64,000 nucleotides of DNA from Limosilactobacillus sp. WILCCON 0051 (GTDB lineage: Bacteria; Bacillota; Bacilli; Lactobacillales; Lactobacillaceae): the NCBI RefSeq assembly GCF_039955095.1, contig NZ_CP154878.1:1240001-1304000 (forward strand), read 5' to 3'. A program made the position numbers and the translations under genes. The notes under the pieces were generated by a model, which was not told the DNA's origin, did not search any database, and was given only the letters and a program-made list of their open reading frames with translations. Of this stretch, positions 24,774-33,291 are shown in pieces (position 1 is the stretch's first letter; the number at the start of each line of letters is the position of its first letter).

Positions 24774-25034
24774 TTACTCCAGCTTTTTGGCCTCATCCAT
24801 GATAGTTTGGAAAATCGCCTGAATAGCTGGTTTTAAGGACGGATCCGTGACCTGTCCTCTAAGGCGATTCAAAACCGCCTGTTCGCGTGCCTCGTCTTTT
24901 ACCGGCAGATTGGCAGCCTGCTTGACCATGCCCACCTCTTTGACAATGGCAAAACGCTGCTCAAGCAACTGCAGCATTTTTTCATCGATGTCATTGATCT
25001 GATCACGCAGAGCGTTTAATTGCGGAGTCTCCAT
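24774..25034 (-). CDS. aroQ: Chorismate mutase, AroQ class
   Basis: This 86-residue all-helical mutase converts chorismate to prephenate. The first helix carries LRDQINDIDEKMLQLLEQR with the conserved Arg, followed by the Lys of VGMVKQ and the C-terminal Glu region. It is a stand-alone domain, 3 bp downstream of the MFS gene. Confidence 0.9.
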   Translation of the reverse strand: METPQLNALRDQINDIDEKMLQLLEQRFAIVKEVGMVKQAANLPVKDEAREQAVLNRLRGQVTDPSLKPAIQAIFQTIMDEAKKLE

Positions 25035-25037
25035 CTG

Positions 25038-26231
25038 TTATCCTTTCTTTTCAGCAAGCAGTACGATGACAGCTACCAGGATCCCGATTCCTGCCATCAC
25101 CAGATCACCAGCCATAACTGCGGCCATACTGATGTCGGAAAGCATCCCGGTAATGATTGGTACCGTAAACGAGGCAATGCTGCCGAAGAAGTAGAAGACG
25201 CCAGTAATCATGCCGCGGTGCGTTGGGTAAAGCTTCATGAAGATCGTCAGGCCGGTCTGCATGATTCCGCTGGCCGCGCTGAAACCGAATGCGAACGAGG
25301 CAATCTGCATCATAAGGAGCTGTCCGCTTTGCATGATCACCAACAGGGCTGCTAGGGCAATTGCGTTTACGATCAGCAGCAGGCGCGATTCCTTAACGTT
25401 GCGTCCCAATAAGGCAAACAGTACCAAAACCCCAGTGATTGAGCCGATACTGTAAAGCGAAAGCAAGAAATGGGCCGCGCTATCTGACATGTGCATCGTC
25501 TGCTGAGCAAACATCGTGATCCATTGCGTAAACCAGATCATCAGAGCCATTGAAGAGTAGCCGTACACAACCAGCGCGCCAGTCATGACTTTTTTGGCAA
25601 CTCCTTTGATCTCAGATTCCTGCTCATTAACGGCACTGCCATCAGCTTGATTGGCAGCTGGGAACTTAAGCGGCAGAATCAGACAGAAGTTGATTGCCAG
25701 CAAAATGACCATTGCCATGAAGCTCCAGCCAAACCACATTCCTTGACCAGCCAGAATCGTAACCAGAATTGGCAGAATGAATTCGCCAACGGAAACGAAG
25801 GCCTTGATCAGAATCGTGTAGGCTCCGTTGCCGCCATTCATTTCAACAAAAGTCGTGTAAGTACCGGCATCAAGCGATGAATTGGCGACCCCCGCCAGGA
25901 TGGCAAAGAAGTAGGCAATCCAGATGTTTTTCGCCATTGGCATGCCAAGCGCAAATACCGCGTAGCAGAACATCCCTAATTCAACGAAAAACTTGCGGCT
26001 GATCTTGTCCGACAAAAAGCCGGTAATCAGGTATGAGATCAAGCGGCCAATCCCGATCCCCGAAATTACGAAGGAAACGATTTTGATGGGTTGATTCCAG
26101 GCCGTTCCTAGACTGTTCATGTTTTGCGCCAAAATAATCAATCCCATTCCGTGTACCAGGTAGTTGAGGTACAGGCTGACGGAAAGACGTCTTTTAGCAG
26201 TTGTATCGATCTGATTTTTTGCAATCTCCAT
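25038..26231 (-). CDS. MFS transporter heading the aromatic operon
   Basis: This 397-residue carrier has about 12 membrane segments, an A-loop-like LSDKISRKFF and a central hydrophilic loop around residues 195-215. As first gene after an aromatic attenuator, and joined to the shikimate-pathway genes, it probably moves an aromatic precursor or product (shikimate, quinate or an aromatic amino acid). That is inference from position only. Confidence 0.85.
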   Translation of the reverse strand: MEIAKNQIDTTAKRRLSVSLYLNYLVHGMGLIILAQNMNSLGTAWNQPIKIVSFVISGIGIGRLISYLITGFLSDKISRKFFVELGMFCYAVFALGMPMAKNIWIAYFFAILAGVANSSLDAGTYTTFVEMNGGNGAYTILIKAFVSVGEFILPILVTILAGQGMWFGWSFMAMVILLAINFCLILPLKFPAANQADGSAVNEQESEIKGVAKKVMTGALVVYGYSSMALMIWFTQWITMFAQQTMHMSDSAAHFLLSLYSIGSITGVLVLFALLGRNVKESRLLLIVNAIALAALLVIMQSGQLLMMQIASFAFGFSAASGIMQTGLTIFMKLYPTHRGMITGVFYFFGSIASFTVPIITGMLSDISMAAVMAGDLVMAGIGILVAVIVLLAEKKG

Positions 26232-26256
26232 AAATAATCCCCCTTAGTCAGGTACT

Positions 26257-26305
26257 AAAAAAAGTCAGCCAGTTTTGAGACGTCTGCCTCATCAATCCAG
26301 CTGAC
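26257..26305 (-). terminator. Attenuator terminator before the aromatic operon
   Basis: GTCAGC (26305-26300) pairs with GCTGAC (26269-26264). An inner TGAGG...CTCA adds pairing, and seven T follow at 26263-26257. It stands only 26 bp before the first gene, so readthrough must be regulated. Confidence 0.85.
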
Positions 26306-26372
26306 CTTCTGCACAATACTTTTTATGAAGGGATGTACTTAAGGTTGGTTATTTAAAGAAGAAGTAAGCTTC

Positions 26373-26462
26373 GTCTTTGCTGGATTTAGAGTTGCCCGGC
26401 AAAGACGCGCCAAAATGCGACTCTGCTCAAGCGCTGAACGTCTCGCGTTCGCGCTTGAGCAG
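26373..26462 (-). promoter_or_regulatory. Leader RNA hairpins between the aromatic leader peptide and the terminator
   Basis: Stem A is CTGCTCAAGCGC/GCGCTTGAGCAG (12 bp, 26462-26451 with 26434-26423), extended past a bulge by CGAAC/GTTCG-type pairing. Stem B is GTCTTTGC/GCAAAGAC (26406-26399 with 26380-26373). Both lie directly after the leader peptide and are candidates for pause, protector and antiterminator functions. Confidence 0.65.
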
Positions 26463-26470
26463 CACGAACG

Positions 26471-26536
26471 CTATCCGAAAGCATAATAAGCAAAGCCGAA
26501 ATAAAACGCTGGTCGATTTTGGCATTGAAGTTTCAT
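26471..26536 (-). CDS. Phe/Tyr-rich leader peptide of the aromatic operon (21 residues)
   Basis: GAAAGGAGAA precedes ATG 26536. The peptide begins MKLQCQNRPA and continues FYFGFAYYAFG, with seven Phe or Tyr among residues 11-20, then TAG. It lies about 27 nt after the predicted transcription start and is followed by large hairpins and an operon-proximal terminator. This is the layout of ribosome-mediated attenuation as in enterobacterial pheA. Stalling at these codons under Phe/Tyr shortage would be expected to favour antitermination. Confidence 0.82.
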   Translation of the reverse strand: MKLQCQNRPAFYFGFAYYAFG

Positions 26537-26569
26537 GATAACTTCTCCTTTCAATAATTTGTTGCTAAT

Positions 26570-26598
26570 ATTAAAACACTCTAATCTTATCTCGTCAA
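26570..26598 (-). promoter_or_regulatory. Promoter of the aromatic operon
   Basis: -35 TTGACG (26598-26593), a 17-bp spacer and -10 TTTAAT (26575-26570) predict a start near 26563. An inverted repeat TCAACCT / AGGTTGA (26595-26601 and 26615-26621) overlaps the -35 and may be an operator. Confidence 0.65.
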
Positions 26599-26688
26599 CC
26601 TCTAATCATAAAAAAGGTTGATTATTTTTGATCTCTTGATATTTTAGTCTTTTTAAACAAATAAACAGTGGCAAATTCTCATTTTCGA

Positions 26689-27552
26689 CTAATCAATTAC
26701 CTGAACGCCTTCCGTATCAGGTTCAATTTCCAATAATGGATCACTAAGTCCGGCCTGTAAAAGCAGCTGCTTAAACCGCGGAATCCCCTGTTTATCGATA
26801 ATCGTCATGACGGTCGGACCCGCGCCGCTTAAATAGGTCGCCAGCGCACCGGCTTCATGACCGATTTCGCGAATCTTGGCCAGTTCCGGTACGAGCTTGG
26901 CACGCGGCTGTTCGTGAAACTCGTCAGCCTCCATCAGTTCACCAACCAGATCATAGCGATTGGCAAACAGGCCGGCTACCAAAACGTTGGCAATCGCGCT
27001 GCCATGCGTTGCCTGTTTTAATGTCAGGCTGGCTGGCAGGGCCGCTCTGGCATCAGCAGTCTTTAGATTATATGACGGCACATAGGCAGCCAGCGCGTAA
27101 GGAAGCAATGGCGCCTGAATAGCATCGAAATGACCGTTAACGTTGGTACCAATCACCAGGCCGCCTAAGATTGCCGGTGCGACGTTATCGGGATGGCCCT
27201 CGATCTCGCAGGCAATCGCTACTTTTTCATCATTGCTCAACTGCAGCTTGCCCAAGACATTGGCCAGTTCAATCCCAGCAACAATGGCACTGGAACTGCT
27301 GCCCAGACCATGAGCTACTGGAATGGCCGACTGCATTTTCAAATGATGCGGCGGCAGGTCGGCTTTGATTTTTAATGCCGTATCGATGATCATATTGGAC
27401 TGGTCATGCGGCAGATCGTCAAAGTCGTGATCGATAACCCATTCGTCGCTGGGTTCAAGTACGTCCAGCGTAAGGTAAAGCGAAACAGCCATCCCAATTG
27501 AATCAAATCCCGGTCCCAGATTGGCACTGGAAGCTGGTACCTTGATCTGCAT
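26689..27552 (-). CDS. thrB: Homoserine kinase
   Basis: This 287-residue GHMP kinase phosphorylates homoserine. The first motif PASSANLGPGFDSIG is at about 5-19, the ATP loop is PVAHGLGSSSSAIVAG (about 85), and motif 3 is LSGAGPTV. ATG 27558 is too close to AGGGGGA, so ATG 27552 seven bases further is chosen. It is 11 bp after hom. Confidence 0.94.
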   Translation of the reverse strand: MQIKVPASSANLGPGFDSIGMAVSLYLTLDVLEPSDEWVIDHDFDDLPHDQSNMIIDTALKIKADLPPHHLKMQSAIPVAHGLGSSSSAIVAGIELANVLGKLQLSNDEKVAIACEIEGHPDNVAPAILGGLVIGTNVNGHFDAIQAPLLPYALAAYVPSYNLKTADARAALPASLTLKQATHGSAIANVLVAGLFANRYDLVGELMEADEFHEQPRAKLVPELAKIREIGHEAGALATYLSGAGPTVMTIIDKQGIPRFKQLLLQAGLSDPLLEIEPDTEGVQVID

Positions 27553-27563
27553 AATCATTCCCC

Positions 27564-28847
27564 CTAGTTTTCCAAAACCTTGTAAGCCGCATTAAGCTTA
27601 ATCGAGTCGGCCTGCTGCAGTTGTTTTTTGAGCTCCGCCAATTGACTTTGTGACAGCTCGTGCGTGATTACGGCTACATGAGCAATGCCTTCATCCTTGA
27701 TTGGTGCCTGCACGATTTGACTGAAACTGGCTTTGATATCAGCCATGATCCTGGTAAATTTAAGCATCTGTCCAGAAACGTCCGGCATCGTCAATGAAAG
27801 ATAGTAAGGGTAGCGCACGTTGTCGGGATCAGCTGGCACGTATTCGCTTTGATAGGTATTAAACGCGTGGCCGCTGGTACCCATGATCAGATTCTTAACC
27901 TCTGAAGTAATGTCGCTCAAGACACTGTTGGCAGTTGGCAGACCACCGGCACCTGGCCCATAAAACAGCGTGTCCCCAACGGCCTTGCCAGTAACCATAA
28001 CGGCATTGAATTCATTGTTGATCGTTGCCAGTGGATGATCTTCTGGAACCAGGGTCGGCGCTACATCAACGAACACGCCGCCATTGATGACCTTGGCTGA
28101 GCCGACCAGCTTGATAACGTAGCCTAGTGACTCGGCTTGGCTGACGTCATAGGCATTCAGAGTATCGATTCCTTCCGTTTTGAAATCATCAATCCTAAGC
28201 TGTGCTCCAAAGGCAAAATAGCTCAGAATGATCATTTTGTAAGCCGCGTCCTTACCCGTTACGTCGTTGGTTGGATCGGCCTCGGCAAAGCCCAGCTCCT
28301 GTGCTTTTTTCAGTGCTTCTTCATAGGTCCAGTGCTTTTGATTCATCTGAGTCAGGATATAGTTGGTCGTACCATTAACGATTCCTTTGACCTCAAGAAT
28401 ATTGTCAGCCGCAAAACTATTGACGATCGTGCGCAGAATCGGGATCCCGCCTGCCACGCTGGCTTCATACATCAGATCACAGTGATTCTCATAAGCCAAC
28501 GCTGCCAGTTCCGGACCATATGATGCAATCAGGTCTTTGTTGGCAGTTACCACGTTTTTATGTGCTTTTAGCAGTCGCTCAATATACTCTTTGGCAGGAT
28601 GAATCCCCCCAATCAGCTCAACGACGATCTGAATTTCTTCATCGTTAAGCACTTCTTCAAATTCAGTCGTCAGCTTGGTAACCGTGGCCGCGTTTTGATG
28701 CTTTTCTGGATGACGAACCACGACCGTCTTGACTGACAGTTCGCGACCAATAATATTGCGAATCTTGTTCTCGTTGTTTTCAATCATTTCCAAAACGCCA
28801 GAGCCGACAGTCCCCAGCCCCAGCATTCCCAGTTTGACAGTTTCCAT
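27564..28847 (-). CDS. hom: Homoserine dehydrogenase
   Basis: The protein has 427 residues. The NAD(P)-binding GLGTVGSGV (about 10) is followed by the catalytic-domain segment KGIVNGTTNYIL and EADPTNDV. A C-terminal ACT domain begins around residue 350 (YPYYLSLTMPDVSGQM) and gives threonine feedback in this family. The frame is open to 28916, but METVKLGM at 28847 after GGAG is the family start. It heads hom-thrB, divergent from thrC. Confidence 0.94.
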   Translation of the reverse strand: METVKLGMLGLGTVGSGVLEMIENNENKIRNIIGRELSVKTVVVRHPEKHQNAATVTKLTTEFEEVLNDEEIQIVVELIGGIHPAKEYIERLLKAHKNVVTANKDLIASYGPELAALAYENHCDLMYEASVAGGIPILRTIVNSFAADNILEVKGIVNGTTNYILTQMNQKHWTYEEALKKAQELGFAEADPTNDVTGKDAAYKMIILSYFAFGAQLRIDDFKTEGIDTLNAYDVSQAESLGYVIKLVGSAKVINGGVFVDVAPTLVPEDHPLATINNEFNAVMVTGKAVGDTLFYGPGAGGLPTANSVLSDITSEVKNLIMGTSGHAFNTYQSEYVPADPDNVRYPYYLSLTMPDVSGQMLKFTRIMADIKASFSQIVQAPIKDEGIAHVAVITHELSQSQLAELKKQLQQADSIKLNAAYKVLEN

Positions 28848-28977
28848 AGCGCTGCTCCATTCTCTGTAGTTTTTAATTAAATTTTCATATTTATGATTGT
28901 AACATGGACTATCCATAGGCTACAATATTTAAAAGAATTCTACCAAACCACTACTGTATTAAGAATGGAGGATCACA

Positions 28978-30471
28978 ATGAACTATCGCAGTACGCGTGG
29001 TAATGTTAAAGATGCATTAAAATCTAGTGACGCCGTTGTTCAAGGACTGGCTCCGGATGGCGGATTGTACGTTCCGGTTGACTTTCCCAAACCAGCGTAC
29101 GATCTGGAAAAATTGATCCAGCTGCCCTATCAGAAACTGGCGCAGACAATCCTGCAATGGTTTTTTAACGATTATCCTGAAGATCAGCTGGCTGATGGCA
29201 CAACCAAGGCCTACGCCAACCAATGGGATAACGATTCAATCGCACCATTAAGCAAACAAAAAGCCGGTTTTAACTATCTGGAGCTATATCATGGCCCGAC
29301 CCTGGCTTTCAAGGATATTGCCCTGCAGATGCTGCCGCAGTTAATGACCAAAGCAATCAAGCTCAATGGCGTTGATCGCGACATCGTAATCCTGACCGCT
29401 ACTTCTGGCGATACCGGTACGGCTTCTATGCGCGGCTTTTCCAATGTTGATGGCACGCAGGTAATCGTCTTTTATCCAGATGGCGGGGTCAGTCCAGTTC
29501 AGCTAAAGCAGATGCTTGGGCAGCCGGGGCAAAACCTTACCGCTGTGGCTGTTAAGGGGAATTTTGATGATGCCCAGACTGAAGTCAAGCATATCTTTAA
29601 CGACCAGGCCTTTAACCAGCGCTTGATTGACAATGGCTACCAGTTCTCCTCCGCCAACTCGATGAACATCGGCCGGCTGATTCCACAGGTTGTCTACTAT
29701 TTCGCCGCTTATGGTCAGCTGGTTGAACAAGGCCGGATCAAGCTTGGCGATGCGATCAACTTCACCGTGCCAACTGGGAACTTTGGCGACATTCTGGCCG
29801 GCTGGTACGCCAAGAAACTGGGACTGCCAATCAAAAAGCTGATCTGCGCCTCAAACGAAAACAACGTCCTGACTGATTTCTTCACTACTGGCAAATATGA
29901 TCGGCGGCGCGATTTTCATCTAACCTCCGCGCCCGCTATGGATATTCTGGTTTCCAGCAATCTGGAACGGCTTTTGTTTGACGTTTATGATGAAGATGCT
30001 GCCAGCGTTAAGGAATTAATGGAACGGCTGCAAAATGATGGCTGGTATCAGATCACTGCTGCCGCCAAAGCCAAGCTGGATTCCGAATTTGCGGCTGGTT
30101 ACGCTACGCAGAGCCAAGTCGCGGGTGAGATTAAATATGTCTATGAAACCAGCGGCTATTTGATTGATCCGCATACCGCCGTGGGATCATTTGTCGCTCG
30201 TCAATATCAAAAGAACAGTGATGATCAGACGCCAATGGTTATCGTTTCAACCGCCAGCCCATATAAATTCCCAGAAACCGTCTATCATGCTTTGACTGGC
30301 CAGGATACTCAACAGCAAGGTCTGCCATCCATCAAACAGCTGCATGATCTGGTCGGTGGCGAATTAACGGCTGGAGTCAAGGAACTGTTTGATCATCAGC
30401 CGCGCAAAGAATCCGTAATCGCACCTGATGAAATGGAAAACTTGATTGCCCAAGTCTTAAAATTGAAATAA
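28978..30471 (+). CDS. thrC: Threonine synthase
   Basis: This 497-residue PLP enzyme is of the long (yeast/E. coli) class. The PLP lysine lies in GPTLAFKDIA, and TATSGDTGTA binds phosphate. It converts O-phosphohomoserine, made by the divergently transcribed hom-thrB, into threonine. GGAGG precedes ATG 28978. Confidence 0.95.
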   Translation: MNYRSTRGNVKDALKSSDAVVQGLAPDGGLYVPVDFPKPAYDLEKLIQLPYQKLAQTILQWFFNDYPEDQLADGTTKAYANQWDNDSIAPLSKQKAGFNYLELYHGPTLAFKDIALQMLPQLMTKAIKLNGVDRDIVILTATSGDTGTASMRGFSNVDGTQVIVFYPDGGVSPVQLKQMLGQPGQNLTAVAVKGNFDDAQTEVKHIFNDQAFNQRLIDNGYQFSSANSMNIGRLIPQVVYYFAAYGQLVEQGRIKLGDAINFTVPTGNFGDILAGWYAKKLGLPIKKLICASNENNVLTDFFTTGKYDRRRDFHLTSAPAMDILVSSNLERLLFDVYDEDAASVKELMERLQNDGWYQITAAAKAKLDSEFAAGYATQSQVAGEIKYVYETSGYLIDPHTAVGSFVARQYQKNSDDQTPMVIVSTASPYKFPETVYHALTGQDTQQQGLPSIKQLHDLVGGELTAGVKELFDHQPRKESVIAPDEMENLIAQVLKLK

Positions 30472-30477
30472 ACGTTT

Positions 30478-30513
30478 GCCCTGATTGGAGTTGCCTTCAA
30501 TTGGGGCTTTTTA
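30478..30513 (+). terminator. thrC terminator
   Basis: GCCCTGATTGGAG pairs with CTTCAATTGGGGC along 13 positions with G-U pairs, followed by TTTTTAT. Confidence 0.85.
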
Positions 30514-30651
30514 TTGCTGTAATCTATAACACCATCAAAGCTATGTCGCTGGGCGGTTTATCAATTAAGCCTCCTCAATTGTCCAATTAGATTGTTCGAT
30601 TGCGGGCGTTATGCAAGATATACTGCATATCAACACATGAAGAAAAAGTCA

Positions 30652-30919
30652 TTACCTACTTTTCGCAAAAATCAATGTATAAGTAGGTAAAAAGCAATGT
30701 ATATCGAGTTAGGGATCCCCAACATTACCTACGATCGATCGAAAATTCAATAATAGTAGGTAATTCACAAAGTCGGTCTGACCCAATCACCCTCAAAATA
30801 TTCATCTTTACCTACGATTTCGGAAAAAGGCATCATAAGTAGGTAAAGTTATGTGAGCCGAAATATACACTCACCCTCATTTACCTACTCTTAGCTAAAA
30901 AACCGTGCCAAGTAGGTAA
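30652..30919. repeat. Helically phased array of eight TTACCTAC octamers in alternating orientation
   Basis: Forward TTACCTAC starts at 30652, 30725, 30808 and 30881. Reverse GTAGGTAA starts at 30683, 30756, 30839 and 30912. Intervals are 31, 42, 31, 52, 31, 42 and 31 bp, that is about 3, 4, 3, 5, 3, 4 and 3 helical turns, and the whole set has a dyad at 30785.5. Each pair is a 39-bp unit with a 23-bp interior of unlike sequence sharing only an A-run. It lies in a 794-bp stretch (30472-31265) without any gene; apart from the thrC terminator I see nothing else there. Confidence 0.9.
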
Positions 30920-31265
30920 TCTATCCCTCGAATGCCGTTCAAGGATTGCTTTTCTTCACAAGGTTATCGTTCACCACGTTTCTAATCAGCGTCAATATCG
31001 CTAAACTTTAGTCGTCGATATGAATCTTGATTAATTGATGACTGCTGCGTTTTTGATAGTGTGCGGCAATAATTAATTGACAACGAATAGGGATTGGATT
31101 ATTTGGTTGATTTTCTATAAGTTGTTAGTTAAGGTAAATTTATACTGTTATGTAAGGGGTAGCTAAACCAGGATCACTGCTCTTGCCGATTCTACTGCCT
31201 TGCAATATTAAAAGCGCCACCAAGCCCAATTGCTTAGTGACGCTTAACCTAATGATTGATTGGTT

Positions 31266-31784
31266 TTATTTTTCCGATTTAGCCAGCTTGGCAATCGCCT
31301 GAACCGTTTGACGATCTTTAGCCGTACCGTAAAACTCAGCTTCTCGTCTGGCATTGAGCTGCTTGACCAGTTCTCTGATTTCATGGTTTTGAGCCAGCTT
31401 GCGCGTTGGCAGCGGAATAAATGCATTGGCGGCAATAATGGCCATCACTACCCCAATGATCCGGGCGCCATAAAAAGAAACGTTCAAAAACAGAATCGTT
31501 ACCGCGGCCACGGCGAACAGTACCGTGTTGAAGTATAGCGGCCAGTGCGGATTGTGCCGCTGCTTTTGGCCCAGATTAAAATGCAGATCGTATTTTTCAC
31601 AGGCCAGCTTGGCATAGGAATTCAGCTTATTCCAATAAAATGCCAGACCAACCAGCGCGAGCATCCCTAACAGATTCAGCAGATTTGCGCCGACTACACC
31701 GCGAAGCCCCCAAAAGATCAGACCAGTAGCTAAAGTTGCGGCATACCCAGCCATGAAAGGATGGCGGACAGAAAATTTTTGCAT
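31266..31784 (-). CDS. Small multi-pass membrane protein of unknown function
   Basis: The protein has 172 residues. Two hydrophobic segments (about 15-50) are followed by a basic loop, then two more (about 85-125), and a cytoplasmic charged tail (LVKQLNARREAEFYGTAKDR). ATG 31784 follows GGGAGG; an upstream in-frame start lacks a ribosome site. I do not recognise the family. It lies between the phased repeat array and the T-box. Confidence 0.75.
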   Translation of the reverse strand: MQKFSVRHPFMAGYAATLATGLIFWGLRGVVGANLLNLLGMLALVGLAFYWNKLNSYAKLACEKYDLHFNLGQKQRHNPHWPLYFNTVLFAVAAVTILFLNVSFYGARIIGVVMAIIAANAFIPLPTRKLAQNHEIRELVKQLNARREAEFYGTAKDRQTVQAIAKLAKSEK

Positions 31785-31957
31785 TTTAGTGCCTCCCAGA
31801 TTTTGATTGACTTTATTATAAAGCCCTTTCAATATTTGAGCAAGCGTTTGCACAAAAACAACATCATTTTTGCCCTGCTTAAATTAATTTACTGGGACCG
31901 CTTGACAAATTAACGATCTGTTTCTAAAATGAGCTTATATTTAAATAATGAAAAGTT

Positions 31958-32182
31958 AGTGAGAATAGTAGCCGCTTTTTCTAATCTTAGCGAGCGTGGT
32001 CTGGTGCAAGCACGCATTGGCAGACACGGCGAAATGAACTCATTGTTAAATGGAACGGGTGCAAGCTACGTCCCCGGCTGATTACCGTTATCAATCATGG
32101 AGGTCATTGTTATGCAATGGCAAACCAAGGTGGTACAGCGAACACAAACGCCCTTGAGCAGCCGGCTCAGGGGCGTTTTTTT
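31958..32182 (+). promoter_or_regulatory. T-box riboswitch, probably tRNA-Met specific
   Basis: The T-box sequence AACCAAGGTGGTACAGCG is at 32123-32140, with TGGT to pair with an ACCA tRNA end. The specifier region shows AGTA (31967-31970) next to GCCG, and opposite it CGGC-GAA-ATG-A (32027-32037). The codon after GAA is ATG at 32034-32036. The outer stem is AGTGAG/CTCATT. The terminator stem ACGCCC..GAGC/GCTC..GGGCGT with seven T ends at 32182, 20 nt before the coding start. Leu (CTC at 32039) is the less likely reading because those bases form the stem. Confidence 0.85.
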
Positions 32183-32201
32183 AATGAAAGGATGAAAGAA
32201 T

Positions 32202-33281
32202 ATGCGAATCAACGCGGAAGATGAACGCAGCTATCTACAAAACGTTTTTGACAAATTGGGCTTTCAAAAAGAGGATGGCGCCTTGATTGCTGATACGCTG
32301 GTTGATGCTGACCTGCGTGGAATCTCCTCACATGGGATCCAAAGACTATACTGGTATCGCAGCATGATCAACGACGGCATCATCGTACCCCAAAATCATG
32401 CCAAGGTTTTAAAAGAGCTGCCTGGCGCCGTTTTAGTCGATGCCAACCAAAACATGGGTCATCTGGCAGCCAGCCTGGCAATGGATAAAGTAATTGAAAA
32501 GGCTAAGCAGATTGGGGTCGGCATCGGGGTCGTTCGCAACTCCAACCACTTCGGTATTGCCGGCTACTACGTTCGCAAGGCACTGGCTGCGGGGCTGTCT
32601 GGGATTGCCCTGACCAACACGCGGCCGCTGGTAGTACCAACCAATGCCACGGAAGCGTTTCTGGGATCAAATGCCTTTGCGTTTGGCTTCCCGGCCTCAC
32701 CACATCCTTTCATTTTTGACGGGGCTACTTCCGTGGTTGCTGGCGGCAAGATTCAGCTGGCGGACAAAAAAGGCATTGAGCTGCCCGGTGACTGGGTCGT
32801 TGACAAGAATCGTCAAGTCGTCAAGGATCCAAAAGAAGCAGAAAGCATCCTGGCAACCGCGGCCTTTGAAGAAGAACAAAAAGGCGGCGGCCTCTTGACG
32901 CTGGGCGGCAGTGAGATCAACTCCAACTACAAGGGCATGGGCAACTCGATTGTCGTTGAGATTCTGACCGGTATTTTGGCACAGGGATCCATTTCGGCCG
33001 ACACCAACACGGGCAAGCACGACTTTAGTCAGTTCGTCTTTGCTTTTGATCCAGCGTTCTTCGGTGATGTCGAAACGCTTAAAGCCAACGCAACCAGCAT
33101 GTTCGATCGAATTCGCCACCTTAATCACGTTCCCGGCAAGACGATCTGGGTTCCAGGTGATCGCGAATACAAGAACCTGGCTGAAAATCAAAAGCATGGC
33201 GTTGACATTGATGCCAAGACGATTGAACAGATGCAGGAAATCGCCGCTGACTTACAGATTGAGATGCCCGCTGAAGTTTAG
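32202..33281 (+). CDS. Ldh2/MDH2-family NAD(P)-dependent 2-hydroxyacid dehydrogenase
   Basis: The 359-residue protein matches the Ldh2 family (malate, sulfolactate and ureidoglycolate dehydrogenases) with DADLRGISSHGIQRL (about 31-45), RNSNHFGIAGYY (about 110) and ALTNTRPLV. This family is unrelated to classical L-LDH. The Met-type T-box makes a role with a methionine-related 2-oxo or 2-hydroxy acid (for example 2-oxo-4-methylthiobutanoate) attractive but unproven. AAAGGATG precedes ATG 32202. Confidence 0.88.
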   Translation: MRINAEDERSYLQNVFDKLGFQKEDGALIADTLVDADLRGISSHGIQRLYWYRSMINDGIIVPQNHAKVLKELPGAVLVDANQNMGHLAASLAMDKVIEKAKQIGVGIGVVRNSNHFGIAGYYVRKALAAGLSGIALTNTRPLVVPTNATEAFLGSNAFAFGFPASPHPFIFDGATSVVAGGKIQLADKKGIELPGDWVVDKNRQVVKDPKEAESILATAAFEEEQKGGGLLTLGGSEINSNYKGMGNSIVVEILTGILAQGSISADTNTGKHDFSQFVFAFDPAFFGDVETLKANATSMFDRIRHLNHVPGKTIWVPGDREYKNLAENQKHGVDIDAKTIEQMQEIAADLQIEMPAEV

Positions 33282-33291
33282 GATAAACAAC

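Noticed and set aside
26257..26536. A T-box riboswitch before the aromatic operon
   Set aside because: No AGGTGG-type T-box sequence and no specifier-loop pattern were found; the peptide and its codons explain the leader better.
30652..30919. The octamer array read as a CRISPR or as RNA hairpins
   Set aside because: Repeats are only 8-10 bp, alternate in orientation and have no cas genes nearby. As RNA the stems would be short with 19-23-nt loops. Helical phasing fits DNA binding better.
32039..32041. CTC (Leu) as T-box specifier codon
   Set aside because: These bases pair with AGTGAG in the lower stem; the S-turn geometry (AGTA opposite GAA) places ATG as the specifier.
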